The translations under genes were made by a program, and so were the position numbers. Shown here one piece after another: positions 32,500-43,876 of a DNA stretch of 64,000 nucleotides. Where the stretch lies: the NCBI GenBank assembly GCA_951217055.1, contig OX578286.1:3636033-3700032 (forward strand), given 5' to 3'. Under the pieces are notes generated by a model. That model made no database searches. It was not told the origin of the DNA and was given only the letters and a program-made list of their open reading frames with translations. The DNA comes from Gerris lacustris (lineage: Eukaryota; Arthropoda; Insecta; Hemiptera; Gerridae). Position 1 is the first letter of the stretch; each line of letters begins with the position of its first letter.

Positions 32500-33503
32500 A
32501 ATAGTATATTATGTTACAAGGCTGTGAAGTGAGTTTTTTCTTTACCGCGGCAATTACATTTACTGTCAATAAAAAAGACAGTAAATATTGCCAAGGTTAA
32601 GAAAAAACACTTCACAGTCGTGTAGCATATGCTATTTTTTCCGAAATAGCAAACAATGAAAAAACATTAAATATTAATCAATAATCAATATAATAATAAC
32701 AAATTATTAGTACATACTTAAGATTTAAAAAAAAGAAACCTTAAAAAGAGGTTACACTATAAGAAAAGATAAATAAAACGCTTTGACATCTAGCGGATTT
32801 TAATCGTACTAAGAAGCTATGTACAAAGATTGCAGCGCTAAAACGGAAGTTTTGATAACCACCAGCACGAAAGAAAAAATGTTAAACGTCCTTGGACGTA
32901 AACATTTTTATCTACGATTGATACAAAAAATAAACATTATATCTCTGTTTAGATGCGTAGAAAGTGGTTATTTACGTACTTGTATTCATTGCGCATGCGC
33001 GTCTCATAGTTCTGAACAATTCCTCTTCTTTACCGCGCTAGCGTGGTAAAGAATTCTTCAGCTTTACGCACGATTAGCGAGTTTGTTTACATTTAACAAA
33101 ACAAATTTGCTATTCTTTTATTAAAGTAACTGTTTATATCGAGTTTTTAGTGAAAAACAATGAATGAATCAAGTGGCTTTGACGAAAATGTAGAGAATAA
33201 TACTCCTCCAGAAATAAGTAATTCGGCAAAAATACAACTCAAGATTAATGCCATCTTTATCAAGAGAAGAGATACGAACTTACATACAGCAAGTTTATTT
33301 TTTTCTGTATTTATTATTTATATCTAACAATCGTAGATAAAGTACGGTACGCAACTGCGAAAACGGCATTTTGCATTGCTCGTGTGGTTTACACACAAAA
33401 TGCAAGATGCTACTTTCCGCACTCGACGCGTAATGTGCTATTTTCTTAACAGTTAGGAGTGATGAAAAGATTTTTTAAGTCAAGGTAATGAAAATAGGCT
33501 GTC
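32500..33503 (+). mobile_element. MITE family A, copy A5, interrupted by family B copy B4
   Basis: 32500-32908 is the left part of family A, with a cap hairpin at about 32520-32620. Family A sequence resumes at 33445 (TTAACAGTTAGGAGTGATGA, TTTTTTAAGTC) after a complete family B element. The right end is shortened (GAAAATAGGCTGTCG). Confidence 0.72.
32909..33440 (+). mobile_element. MITE family B, copy B4, nested in A5
   Basis: Begins TATCTACGATTG and ends TAATGTGCTA, in the same orientation as B1. The right-end hairpin is shortened compared with B1. Insertion into a T-rich point of A5 makes the duplication ambiguous (TTTT on both sides). Confidence 0.74.
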
Positions 33504-34348
<845 letters not shown>

Positions 34349-34401
34349 GCTTCCGAGCTTCCCGAAGGTAACGGAAGCTATGTGATCGTTCTGAAGAAAG
34401 A
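34349..34401 (+). repeat. Short fragment of dispersed repeat C
   Basis: GCTTCCGAGCTTCCCGAAGG, AACGGAAGCTATGTGATCG and TTCTGAAGAA match other C ends in inverted sense. Confidence 0.55.
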
Positions 34402-34429
34402 AAAATATTTAAAAAAAAAAAAAGAAAAT

Positions 34430-34870
34430 CGTGTGGTGTCGCGGGACACCCGGTAGGAACGAAGTTCCTTACATTTTTCATTAAATATAAATGATAAAAT
34501 CACACTGCTAAGTACGTATACATTGCTAGCTACTTATACATGGTGGAGTTAGAAAAGAGACAAAATTAAAAGTAACGAACTGTTTGTACCTGGCAGAGTT
34601 AAGGCAAAATTAAATCATTATTTGTATAATTAAAGCAAGCGTCTTACTATAAATATTTATTAAATATAAGAAAAAAGTTGATCATGATGAGTTTATAGTG
34701 AAAGAGTATGTTTGTTAAAGGAGTTTGGATTTAAATAGGACTGTTTTATACCTACCCGGCCAATTAATTTAAAATATTATAAAATATATCTCTTCCCTAT
34801 AATCTACAGCTTCTGCTTGTATCAGGGTGAAATTTTACATGATTATATTTTATTTATTTATATAAAACAA
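34430..34870 (+). repeat. Dispersed repeat H/G composite, second copy
   Basis: Matches 28138-28520 from GTGTGGTGTCGCGGGACACC through AGGAACGAAGTTCCTTAC to the CCGGCC block, then an ATATATCTCTTC stretch as in the other G copies. Confidence 0.65.
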
Positions 34871-34959
34871 AGTAAAATTTTTGATATATATAACAAAAAT
34901 AATCAAAACAAGTCAAGTAACAGGCTTCCTTAATAACACTTTATCCCATCATTTAAAGC

Positions 34960-35092
34960 TTACGTTTACGCTAGCGTTGCGTGTGAACGCTTGGGCGGAT
35001 AACGTTTTCCGACGAACTCAGCCTGGGCATTGGTAAAATGAACATGTGTACCAAATTTCATCTAACTCGGTGAGCTTTTACTCAAGTTATCG
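34960..35092 (+). repeat. Dispersed repeat I, second copy
   Basis: Moderately diverged relative of 30620-30800. Confidence 0.5.
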
Positions 35093-35149
35093 TCATCTGT
35101 AGATTTCGTGACGGATTTTGCGTGACGGTGATTTTGTGACGGTGATTTT

Positions 35150-35832
35150 GGTGGTTTTTTTCGGATTCACTCCCGGGCTCCAGAACGTGCCATAAGGAAC
35201 TTCGTTCCAAAAGGTTGGGTCCGTTTCAGACATCATGGAACATTTTTGATTCCCTGTCTGTCTGTCGGTCTGTCGCTCAATTTTTTTGCGAACCAACATA
35301 ATATCTTAAAAACTACACTCGTCTGATTTTAATGATATTTGTATGGTAGGTCATAATTAGTCCATTGTTGATCCCATATAAGTTTCAACTTTCTGTGCAC
35401 ATTTTTTTCTCTTTAACATGCGCACAAACATACATTTATTTACACCTATATCTTCAAAAGTACTCATCTGATTTTTATGAATTATTGTAGATGGCTTGTC
35501 GAAAGTAACCCGCAGATAGCATAGGTTAATTTTAACCGTCTGAGCTCTTAAATTTTGCTTAATTGATACTTTAATTCATGAAAAAAATAAAAACAATTTC
35601 GAAATATTAACAAAAATGGAGGAAACAATTAAATAAATTAGACAACAATGGCTTGTAAAAGCATAGACAGCAAGACCGATAGACCGAAAGACAGACACAG
35701 AACCAAAAATGTTCCCTGGTGTCTAAAACGGGTTTCTCTCTTGGAATTTTTTAAATCGGAGACATAAAATATTTTCATTCTTCAGAACGATCACATAGCT
35801 TCCGTTATCTTTGGTAAACTCGGAAGCAAAAA
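35150..35832 (+). mobile_element. Dispersed repeat C, most complete copy, foldback type
   Basis: Inverted arms: about 35216-35280 (CCGTTTCAGACATCATGGAA; CCCTGTCTGTCTGTCGGTCT) against about 35672-35742 (GACAGACACAGAACC; GTTCCCTGGTGTCTAAAACG). The outer right part continues with TTCAGAACGATCACATAGC and a GGAAGC end. Copies elsewhere keep only the left or the right half, so this copy defines the element. Confidence 0.68.
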
Positions 35833-36617
35833 TCAAAAATGTATGAAAATACTTATTAATTTTTAAAGAAACAAAATAACTCTATAATAAACCAATATAA
35901 GTTGTAATTTCATTCCGAAAATGAAAACATTTTTTTTTTAATGTATAGCTCGTTAAACTTTATCCTATAATGATTTAATGATAAATTATTTTTAATGAAA
36001 TATACTTTTTAAATGAATAACAAGAAATTACTTATTTGAATAAAAAAAAAAAATATATATATATATAAAATTAAATCAGAATTAATAATAATTAGTTTGA
36101 TCTTAAAATAGCAAAGTGATAAAAAAAAAGTTTAAAAGGTACTTTTAAAATATGTATTATGTATACAAAGAAATATATACAGTTTAAAATCAAATTTAAT
36201 CGCTAAAAACATTTTACGTGGAAAAATAAGAGTAAAACGAACAAAATAATAAAATCAAAGAAAAATGGGAATAAATTATATAAAGAAATCTTTTTAATGA
36301 ATAATTCTCCAACCGTTCAAGAAAGAAAGATAAAAAAAAATTAAAAAAATATTAGAATATAATTTTAAAAAACCGACCGGAAAATTCGACTGGTTCGACC
36401 CTTAAACATAAAATTTTCCTTGATCCTATAATAACATTAACCTAATAATTATCTATAAAAATGTGTGAGACTCTCAGGCATTAGAAGTGCATTGCTTATG
36501 CATTGCTCTCTTTGCATTTGTTCATGATTTTATTATTTCAGCATTAAGAAATGGTTATGTGGAATTCAATTAAAATAATTACAAGATAAAAAGAACTTTT
36601 TATGCACTATGTTTTTA
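35833..36617. other. AT-rich sequence without recognisable gene
   Basis: Mostly A/T homopolymer-rich DNA. No feature supported. Confidence 0.4.
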
Positions 36618-36935
36618 ATTTTCTGTCATAAATAATAAATTTGACACCTGTCAAAATGAAGATTGTTAATATGGGATATGCTAAAACAAATAAAATAAAT
36701 TGCGGATTTTTTCCGAACTAACTTTCTATACAGCAAAATTTTCTGAAAACGAATTATATTCTGCTGAAAGATGGCTAAAAGTATTAAAATAACGCATTGT
36801 CATCGTGTTCTGAGCTATTCTAAAAGTTTCATATGTCTAGCTACTCAGTAAGTTAGTTAAAAAATGATTGCAAGATTGCACTGGACAAACAAACGAACAA
36901 ACAAGAAAGCAAGCTAATAAGAACGTAGTAAAATA
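36618..36935 (+). repeat. Dispersed repeat E, fourth copy
   Basis: Diverged from the 17.9- and 21.2-kb copies in the head but with the same TGGCTAAAAGTATTAAAATA block and ACAAACGAACAAACAAGAAA tail. Confidence 0.68.
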
Positions 36936-37051
36936 AAATATTTTTATAACATTTTAGCGAATAATGAAGAAAAAACATAAAAACAACATTTATATATATT
37001 ATTATAATATAATGTTTATATAGCAATTCTGTATATTGAAAAATCATCTAT

Positions 37052-37215
37052 ATTTGTGGTGCAATGGTTAGCACTTATGCCTACTGAATCAGTGATCGGT
37101 GATTCGAGACTCGTCTAAGTGTAAGATTTTTTACAGGTAAATCGTTTGCCGGCTTAAGTAGGCAGTTGATTTTCTTCTAAAAAATCTTTCACTTAGACGA
37201 GTCTTGAATCACAAA
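37052..37215 (+). repeat. tRNA-like sequence, probably a SINE head or decayed tRNA
   Basis: TGTGGTGCAATGGTTAGCA resembles a tRNA A-box/D-arm region, and GATTCGAGACT (37101-37111) resembles a B box. The 20 bp from the B box on (GATTCGAGACTCGTCTAAGT) returns in inverted form at about 37190-37210. The fold is not clean enough for a tRNA gene. Confidence 0.5.
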
Positions 37216-38189
37216 CTTCATTACATGCAATTTCGTTTCATCCAAGCCAATTTAATCTACTGCGCATGAAGAAGTTTCACTTCAATAATCTAGGTTCTGT
37301 TTCTAGAGTCGATTAATACACACTGGTGAGTTAGTCAGTATCCTCTCAGTAGGGCAAATAGATCATTCACTTTACTTCTCTCCTCAACATCTTCTCTCCT
37401 CCTTTGAATTAAAGCCACCATCTCGATGTTTGGGCCTTGGTTTCTGGAATAATTTTAGTAGACTTGAACTCTTAACTGTGTTGTCCCTATAAGAAATATT
37501 TTACAATCATAACTGTATTATTCCAACATTAGTTGTTACCTTTTCACTTTTCCTCACCTATGGTAGGAAAAGTAACATTCAAAGAATTTTTTTTACGAAA
37601 TTTCAAGGGAATTATCCGTTGTGGGTGTTATTAAGACCTCCTGAGTGGTTTTCAGCATGACGTCTGTATGTATGTATGTGTGTTATCATCGTAGCGCCCA
37701 GGGTATTTAACCTAGAGAGTTGAAATTTAACAAAAATTATCAGTACTTTTACTTCTAGTTGTGCCGGACGGAAAAATCAACATTTTCCGCCATCTTGAAC
37801 CCAGTTTGTTGAGTCAGCAAATATTTTAAATAATCGCTAAGTGGTCCGATCAAGATACATTTGCACGAATGTACCTCTCTGTATGACAAACAAATTCGCC
37901 AAATATAATTTTGCAATTTGAGAGTTTTGAAACTTTAACGGTTAATAATATTATACCGAAAGTATAAATAAGTTTTTGCATATAGAATATCGTTGGAACC
38001 GGTAAAAAAAATAAGGAAATATTTAAAAAAACGATAAATTTCTATCAATTTTTTTAAAAGTTATAAGCAAACATATAATTATTATTAATTTGTGCGTATA
38101 ATTTTGTTAAAAGTCAAAGTTTATTTAAATCTGTCAAAATACCGCCAAAATTCAAATAATTAATGATGATAGTAAGAAATCAGTTAGTT
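37216..38189. other. Sequence without recognisable gene
   Basis: About 37620-38190 may be the body of the 5S-like repeat that follows on the minus strand (it includes a GTATGTATGTATGTGTGTTA tract). No coding region. Confidence 0.4.
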
Positions 38190-38320
38190 CAAAACGGTTA
38201 CCCATCCAAGTACTGACCACGCCTAATGCTGCTTCCTCCTGCTGCGAAGCAACAGGAGAGACCACTTTAGTGGCCTCCAAAGCGAGAAAAAGTTCCGAGG
38301 TACCCCGTACCCGATATTTT
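38190..38320 (-). repeat. 5S-rRNA-like relic (5S-derived repeat or pseudogene)
   Basis: On the minus strand, GGAAGCAGCATTAGGCG, then TGGTCAGTACTTGGATGGGT, then AACCG closely follow the internal control region of eukaryotic 5S rRNA (the GG-TAGTACTTGGATGGG-GACC core). Upstream, the usual 5S 5' half is replaced by unrelated sequence containing a CCTGTTGCTTCGCAGCAGG hairpin, so it is not a functional 5S gene. 5S-derived SINEs (SINE3) are known; this assignment is inference. Confidence 0.6.
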
Positions 38321-39739
38321 TTTATTAAATCGCTCGTAAAATACATTAACTCTAAGGATGTTATAAAATTTTACATCATATAATAATGTCATAATTTGGA
38401 AAACAAAACATCTTTATATTATAAGAATCACCATAATAAAAAAGATAAGAATGACTCAACATTATAATAATAATAAGAAAAAGTTAAACGTTAAGCGTTA
38501 TCACAGTTAAAATATTCTTTAGAACATTCTATTTATATGAAAATTATAAATTTGGTTATAAAAATAATATTAAATAAAGAAAAATGCAGATGAATCTTAA
38601 GTTATAACGAGTGTTTTATAGTTTTTTGGTTTAAAAATATGCTTCCCGTTTTCGTAAAGAGGAAGAAAACAATCTAATTTATTGTAAAAAATTAGAATAG
38701 ATAAGCCAAGTTTGATTATAATATTATAATAATGTGATAACAGTATAAAGATGATAAAACCTTCTTCATTGCCACATTATTTCTTTATCAAAAAATGAAA
38801 CTCGCTACGTCATCTCCGTTTTATATAATTAATTATTTTTAAGACGGTGGTGATTTAGGTTTAAAATTCAAGAATCGAGGATCTTATTTAATAGACTATA
38901 AAATGGATTTAAAAAATTAAAATGACTCCAGGACTTAAAGCACATATAAATAAATAAATCTAGGCATTCACATATAAAACAACTGGGCCTATTTCGAATT
39001 TCGATGAAATTTGGCTTACAGGTTCATAAAAATTATACCCCGAGGAGATATGCAATTTAGCTTAAAATATAGGTGGCCATGCCATCCCCCAAAAACTTAC
39101 ACTCGAACCCGAATACAAATTATTTCTAGAAGCAGACGATTTTGATTTAATAAATTCTAAAGTGCAGTCCATTTAAATAGTATGAATCTAACCAGACAAG
39201 TTTTTTCCAGGGAAAATCTTTTTCTTGAAAAAATATCCAAAAGTTGAGAGGTCGGGTTCGATTCCTCGCTTGAAAGCAGTAATTTTTCAGCAGTAGTTGG
39301 GAATTAATTAACTATTAAGGATTAAATTAATTAACTATTAAGGAAATAAAAAAGGTCACTTTTGCTATATCTAAACTCCCCACTTTGAGTTTGTTATTAA
39401 ATTTTTGTTTTTTATATAATTAGATATAGTATTTATTACATGACTTCTTAAGGCATTTGTATGGTTTGCGTGCGTGTCTACTAGTTCAAGTGTATACTCA
39501 ACATCTGTAATTAATTTTTTTGTAAATTTCTGAATTTAAGGTTTTCGGTATTAAGTTAAAATTCAGTCCTAAACTCAAAAAATTACTCACTTCTCTTGGA
39601 ATTGTAACATTTCTAAGGTTAGTGACCCAGCCTTCTGAGTAAAGGTTTTTATATTTGTGTAAAATAGAAAAATCTTCCTGGTTATTATTGTTAAATTCTA
39701 TATGATTTGTCTAAGTGTACCCTTTTCTATATATATATA
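38321..39739. other. About 1.4 kb without recognisable gene
   Basis: AT-rich. A GGTCGGGTTCGATTCCTCGC motif near 39252 resembles a tRNA T-arm (B box), but no A box is found at the right distance. Confidence 0.4.
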
Positions 39740-40221
39740 TATATTGTAGGTGGATCCTTTTTCGGGTAAAATAATAAGTCGTTTACACTTGATTTGGTGT
39801 TGGCAACGTTTCGACCTTACCGGTCATTCTCGAGCCTAAAAGCAACATTTATTTTTTTAAATAATTTATAAAAAACATATAGGTTACATACACTATAATA
39901 AATCTTTCTCTATCATTTCATTTTAAAAATCACGTTATCACATTTATTACATGTAACACATAACAAAATATTTATCAACCAGGTATATTACAATATTAAA
40001 TTAAGATTGAATAAATGTGATAACGTGATTTTTAAAATGAAATTATAGAGAAAGATTTATTATAGTGTATGTAACCTATATGTTTTTTTTATAAATTATT
40101 TTTAAAAAAATAAATGTTGCTTTTAGGCTGGAGAATGAGCGGTAAGGTCGAAACGTTGCCAACACCAAATCAAGTGTAAACGACTTATTATTTTACCCGA
40201 AAAAGGATCCACCTACAATAT
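39740..40221. mobile_element. 480-bp palindromic (foldback) element
   Basis: Arms 39740-39948 and 40010-40221, about 210 bp each and highly similar, around a 61-bp centre. Arm ends read TATATTGTAGGTGGATCC and GGATCCACCTACAATATA. Small indels and substitutions (for example CCGGTCATTCTCGAG versus the inverse of CTGGAGAATGAGCGG) show that it is old enough to have diverged, and that it is a genomic structure rather than a read artefact. Confidence 0.85.
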
Positions 40222-41183
40222 ATTGTTAAATTCATTTAGAGTTCTATTTGAAATCTTACGTGCATGTTTATTTTTATATAATAATATGTAAATCCGTCTA
40301 AAGTATTTCTAAGTTTATTCTTAAGATTAAGATCTTCTATTTTGTTATACTGGTAATTTGATTGTTTATAAATTTTATTTATCTTCCAATAACATTCTTA
40401 TAAATACATTCTGATAAATAGACCCAACTACTGCAGAATTGAATGCTACAAGGAACAATCTCAAATTTACAGTAATTTTTGATAAAATGTTTAGTATGTG
40501 AAATCCTTCTTGTTAGTCCGCTGCCTGCCCTTGTTGTTAGTCTGCTGCCTACAAAACAAGAACACGCAAAATATGTTGTTATTCTATTTTCTTCTAGATA
40601 AAAGCCTAAACAAGACTTAAATTCTATCTAATAGTCCATGGAAACAAGCTTATATGGGTATTTTTCATAACTTGGCGGATAAAAGTGCGTGTAAGGAAGA
40701 AAAACAAGGCAAATTAAATGCAGCATGTTACTTTATCTTAAGTGAAAAGGTGGAGGTTGGGTTCTCTACCTCCCTTTTAAAATATGTTTGAATAAAATTT
40801 CTTCTTTTTAAATCTTTTGACGTGAATACATTAATATGTAATTCCCAAAAAGGAGAAGCGTGGGCCTTTAAGAGTAACCCGGAACATTTATTTGAATAAT
40901 TAATATTTTAACTTTTGAAGTTAATTTTATCTAGAGAATTGTTGTTTTTCTTAATAAAGACCTTTGAAGTTTCTTGTACAGACAATTAAGAAAGGTTATT
41001 TCTCTCTAAAAGTGAAAACATCTTTTAAATTATTTTTTAGAAAAAAATTAAATTTGGATTACTTATATTTTTTTACCTGAATTAATTTATAAGCTAATCT
41101 TATAAATTATTTCCGGGTATTTCTTAAATGTTAATTTGACTTAAATAACATGAATTGTTCATGTTGTGTATTAGGATATAATA
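40222..41183. other. Sequence between the 480-bp palindrome and the giant element
   Basis: About 1 kb, AT-rich, no gene. It ends in the TATAAC target duplication. Confidence 0.45.
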
Positions 41184-41189
41184 TATAAC
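41184..41189. repeat. Target-site duplication, left copy (giant element)
   Basis: TATAAC, found again at 63628-63633 directly after the right terminus. Six bases is the length used by Polintons/Mavericks. Confidence 0.85.
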
Positions 41190-41217
41190 AGTAGAGAAAA
41201 AAGGATGGGTCAAAAGT

Positions 41218-41460
41218 AGGAGCCCAGGAGCAACCGCCGCCCCCGCCCCCTGACCCCTACAATGACATGTCAAGGTTACCGGAAACGGCCCCCGACCGCC
41301 CCCAACCCGTACAAGGACACTTCAAGGTCACTGAAATGGTCCGGCGACCGACCCTGTCCATTTAAGGACATTGACCGTGTAAGGACACTTGAAGGTCACT
41401 GGACCTTATGATTTTCGCTCTTGACGTCGCTCACGGTCCCGAAAAAGGAAATCATTTAAA
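41218..41460 (+). repeat. GC-rich subterminal repeats of the giant element
   Basis: Short direct repeats of an ACAAGGACACTTCAAGGTCA type, spaced about 40-65 bp (near 41260, 41308, 41350-41400), with CCGCCCCCGCCCCCTGACCC before them. The mirror copy is at 63357-63599. Such repeats near an element end often bind its transposase or replication protein; that role is inference. Confidence 0.65.
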
Positions 41461-42410
41461 ATAATTCAATAAAAAAAGACATTTTAACATTATATAAAAA
41501 TATATTGACTAAATTATATATATATATAGAAAACTAAACGTGATTAAATAAATATAGATATTTAATCGAAATGTGTAGACTATAAGCGGAATTGTCGAAT
41601 CAATAAACAAATTAAAAATAAACTACTTACCAAGTAAATCAAAAATGCTGCTAGTCATTCTGCTGTAATGTTTACTTGACAAAGAGAACACAAAACTGAA
41701 ATGATTCTTTATTAATAATGAGTTTTTATTTCGTTAGAAAATATAAGGCAACAGTGGGGAGAAGGTTGATTGCCTTTTTATAAAAAATTAACAAACTTGC
41801 CACATTGGAGCAATCTATCAAGACTGCAAGGATAGTATAGTTGAGAAATAAATGTTTATAATAATAAAAATGTATATTAGTTGCATTAGTATTCCTCGGT
41901 TGAGCTAGTCTGGACTATGACAATGACAATGAAAGGAACGATCTGAGACATATTAAGTACCTGGCTTATTGTTCTGCAACGGCACGCACGGTCAGGCCTC
42001 TCCGAGGATGGCCTTCATTAAAAACCGAGAGTGATATTACATTCTTCAGTTTAGTAACATCAAAATTAATTTCTTCATGACCTACCTAATTCAATATAGA
42101 CAATACGAGTATATGAACAGTATATATGTCTAAAATGTTTTTAAAAATATCAGTTCAAGTGTGTATTCTCTAATGTCACCAACCTTATAGCACGAATGCC
42201 TCTTTAATAACTTAATTAGTAATAGTCCCCTTATAAAGACAACACACCAATATGGTCATATTCTTCTATGTCTATTACAGATCACAAAGATGATTTATTA
42301 TTTAGTGTTATGTTAGTGGTATCCAACGCATGTGTATTAGTCCCTTATATAAAAAGACAAAAAATATCTTACAAATTGAAAAATTAGAGGCGTTATATGA
42401 ATCGATTTAT

Positions 42411-42900
42411 TGGTTCGAAAAAAGAGCTGTTAAACAATATAGATTTTGAATTTTTCTATGGAAAGCAAGATGTAATGTTTTGTAATTACATATCAATAGA
42501 TACAAGTTAATAAATAAAATTAAGAGGTTTGGCTATAGGCTGCTGACGGCATATGTGGAAAACAACAACCGAATAACAGATATCGGTAACATAAATTGTA
42601 CAAATGAAGAACAACAGATAACCAATGGTAAATTATTTAATTATTTACTATTATTGTTAAAAAGGAGATATCTGCAACAGTTATACGCAATAAAAATTCA
42701 TGAATCCGACAGCCATTCTGTATAATATACATTGCACCATTCTACTCTGAGTCCCTCCCTAAAATGAAATATACAAATGCTACCTTTAGATAACAAGCTC
42801 TCTACTAAATAGCTGCTGTGTTATGTTTAACACTCTTTTACAATACGTTTATCGAAGTGTACGAAATCTATCTAATGGACTCGGACATAACCCGGTACAT
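42411..42900 (+). pseudogene. Scrambled relics of the Rep-like gene, outer set
   Basis: Short blocks resemble separate parts of the intact gene. About 42411-42440 resembles the region near 53415. 42530-42612 (ACAGATATCGGTAACATAAA) resembles 51256-51325. 42725-42760 (TCCCTCCCTAAAATG) resembles 52180-52212. 42795-42850 resembles 52230-52285. 42855-42895 (TATCTAATGGACTCGGACAT) resembles 51735-51770. The order differs from the intact gene, and stops interrupt every frame. The mirror is at about 61917-62406. Confidence 0.7.
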
Positions 42901-43527
42901 ATGTACCTTAGAACAATTCTACAAAATGGTAGTAAAGAATACATTTTAAGCATAAACCAATAACAAGATTTTTTCCCCTAAAAACTGCAAGAGGTGGTTT
43001 GGTCGTAGTTTAAAGAAGTTGACTAAAATAGAGAATAACATGGCTTATATGAGTCAGATAGACAAAAGAGAAGGAGACTTTTTCCATTTTACATAGGTTG
43101 CCAGGACGAAAACTAGTGGCACTGCCTAAAAGCTGCAAGAGCTGGTGTGGCGGGAGTCCAGAGAAGTTGATCAAAATAGAGAATAGCAAGGCTTGTTTGA
43201 GTGTGATAGACAAAGCCAACGTAATAACAAGGTTTCTATTAGAAGATACAGGCAGGAGGTGGTGTGAATCCCGAGAAGTTTAACAACATAGAGAATAGCT
43301 TATACGAGTCAGATAGACAAAGGAGAAGAATATATTTCCATCCTACATAGGTTGCCAGGACGAGACTACCAGCAACGACTACACTCCCTCCTCCTAGACG
43401 TAACTGCAACCATCCTAAATAAGCCCGCTATGCCAGGACTCTGACCTACCACATATTACGCACATACACCAAGCATAGCATGGATAAATAAAATACCAAA
43501 CTCCGCCAGATATATTGTAAAAGCTGA

Positions 43528-43739
43528 TGTCACTGGATTCATTTCAATGTTTACTTTTATTATTTTCGTTTTTTTGTTTATTGACTCTAGATGTCAAAAA
43601 TTGTATTATTGAGTTTCAGTTGTGCATAGCTTTTTTACGGGAATTAAAGACTATTAAGAAATTATGGTGTTTAGTGTTATTTTCTCAGTAAAAAAGGGCA
43701 ACAAAGTATCTGACTGCCAAGAGTTATAGCGGCAGTCAT
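43528..43739 (+). repeat. 5' LTR of the BEL/Pao element
   Basis: 212 bp from TGTCACTGGATTC to GCGGCAGTCAT. It contains a GGGAATTAAAGACTATTAAG segment that may act in transcription or 3' processing. Confidence 0.93.
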
Positions 43740-43876
43740 AGTAAAAAAGCTGTATCAGAAGAAAAGACTTCAGTTGGATAGTGAAAAAGCTAAAACTGAA
43801 GAATTAGACATCGGTTGAAAGAAATCATAGTAAAAAGAGCTTTCAACAGAAGAAACAGACATCGATTGAAGAAATC

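Larger units (their letters stand above)
41190..43527 (+). repeat. Left arm, outer segment, of the giant inverted repeat
   Basis: 2338 bp, pairing without net indel with 61290-63627. It contains a GC-rich end with short direct repeats, AT-rich non-coding DNA, relics of the Rep-like gene (42411-42900; 43495-43527) and three degenerate direct repeats of about 150 bp at 42986-43370 (TTGCCAGGACGA, ATAGAGAATA, AGTCAGATAGACAAA blocks). Confidence 0.9.
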
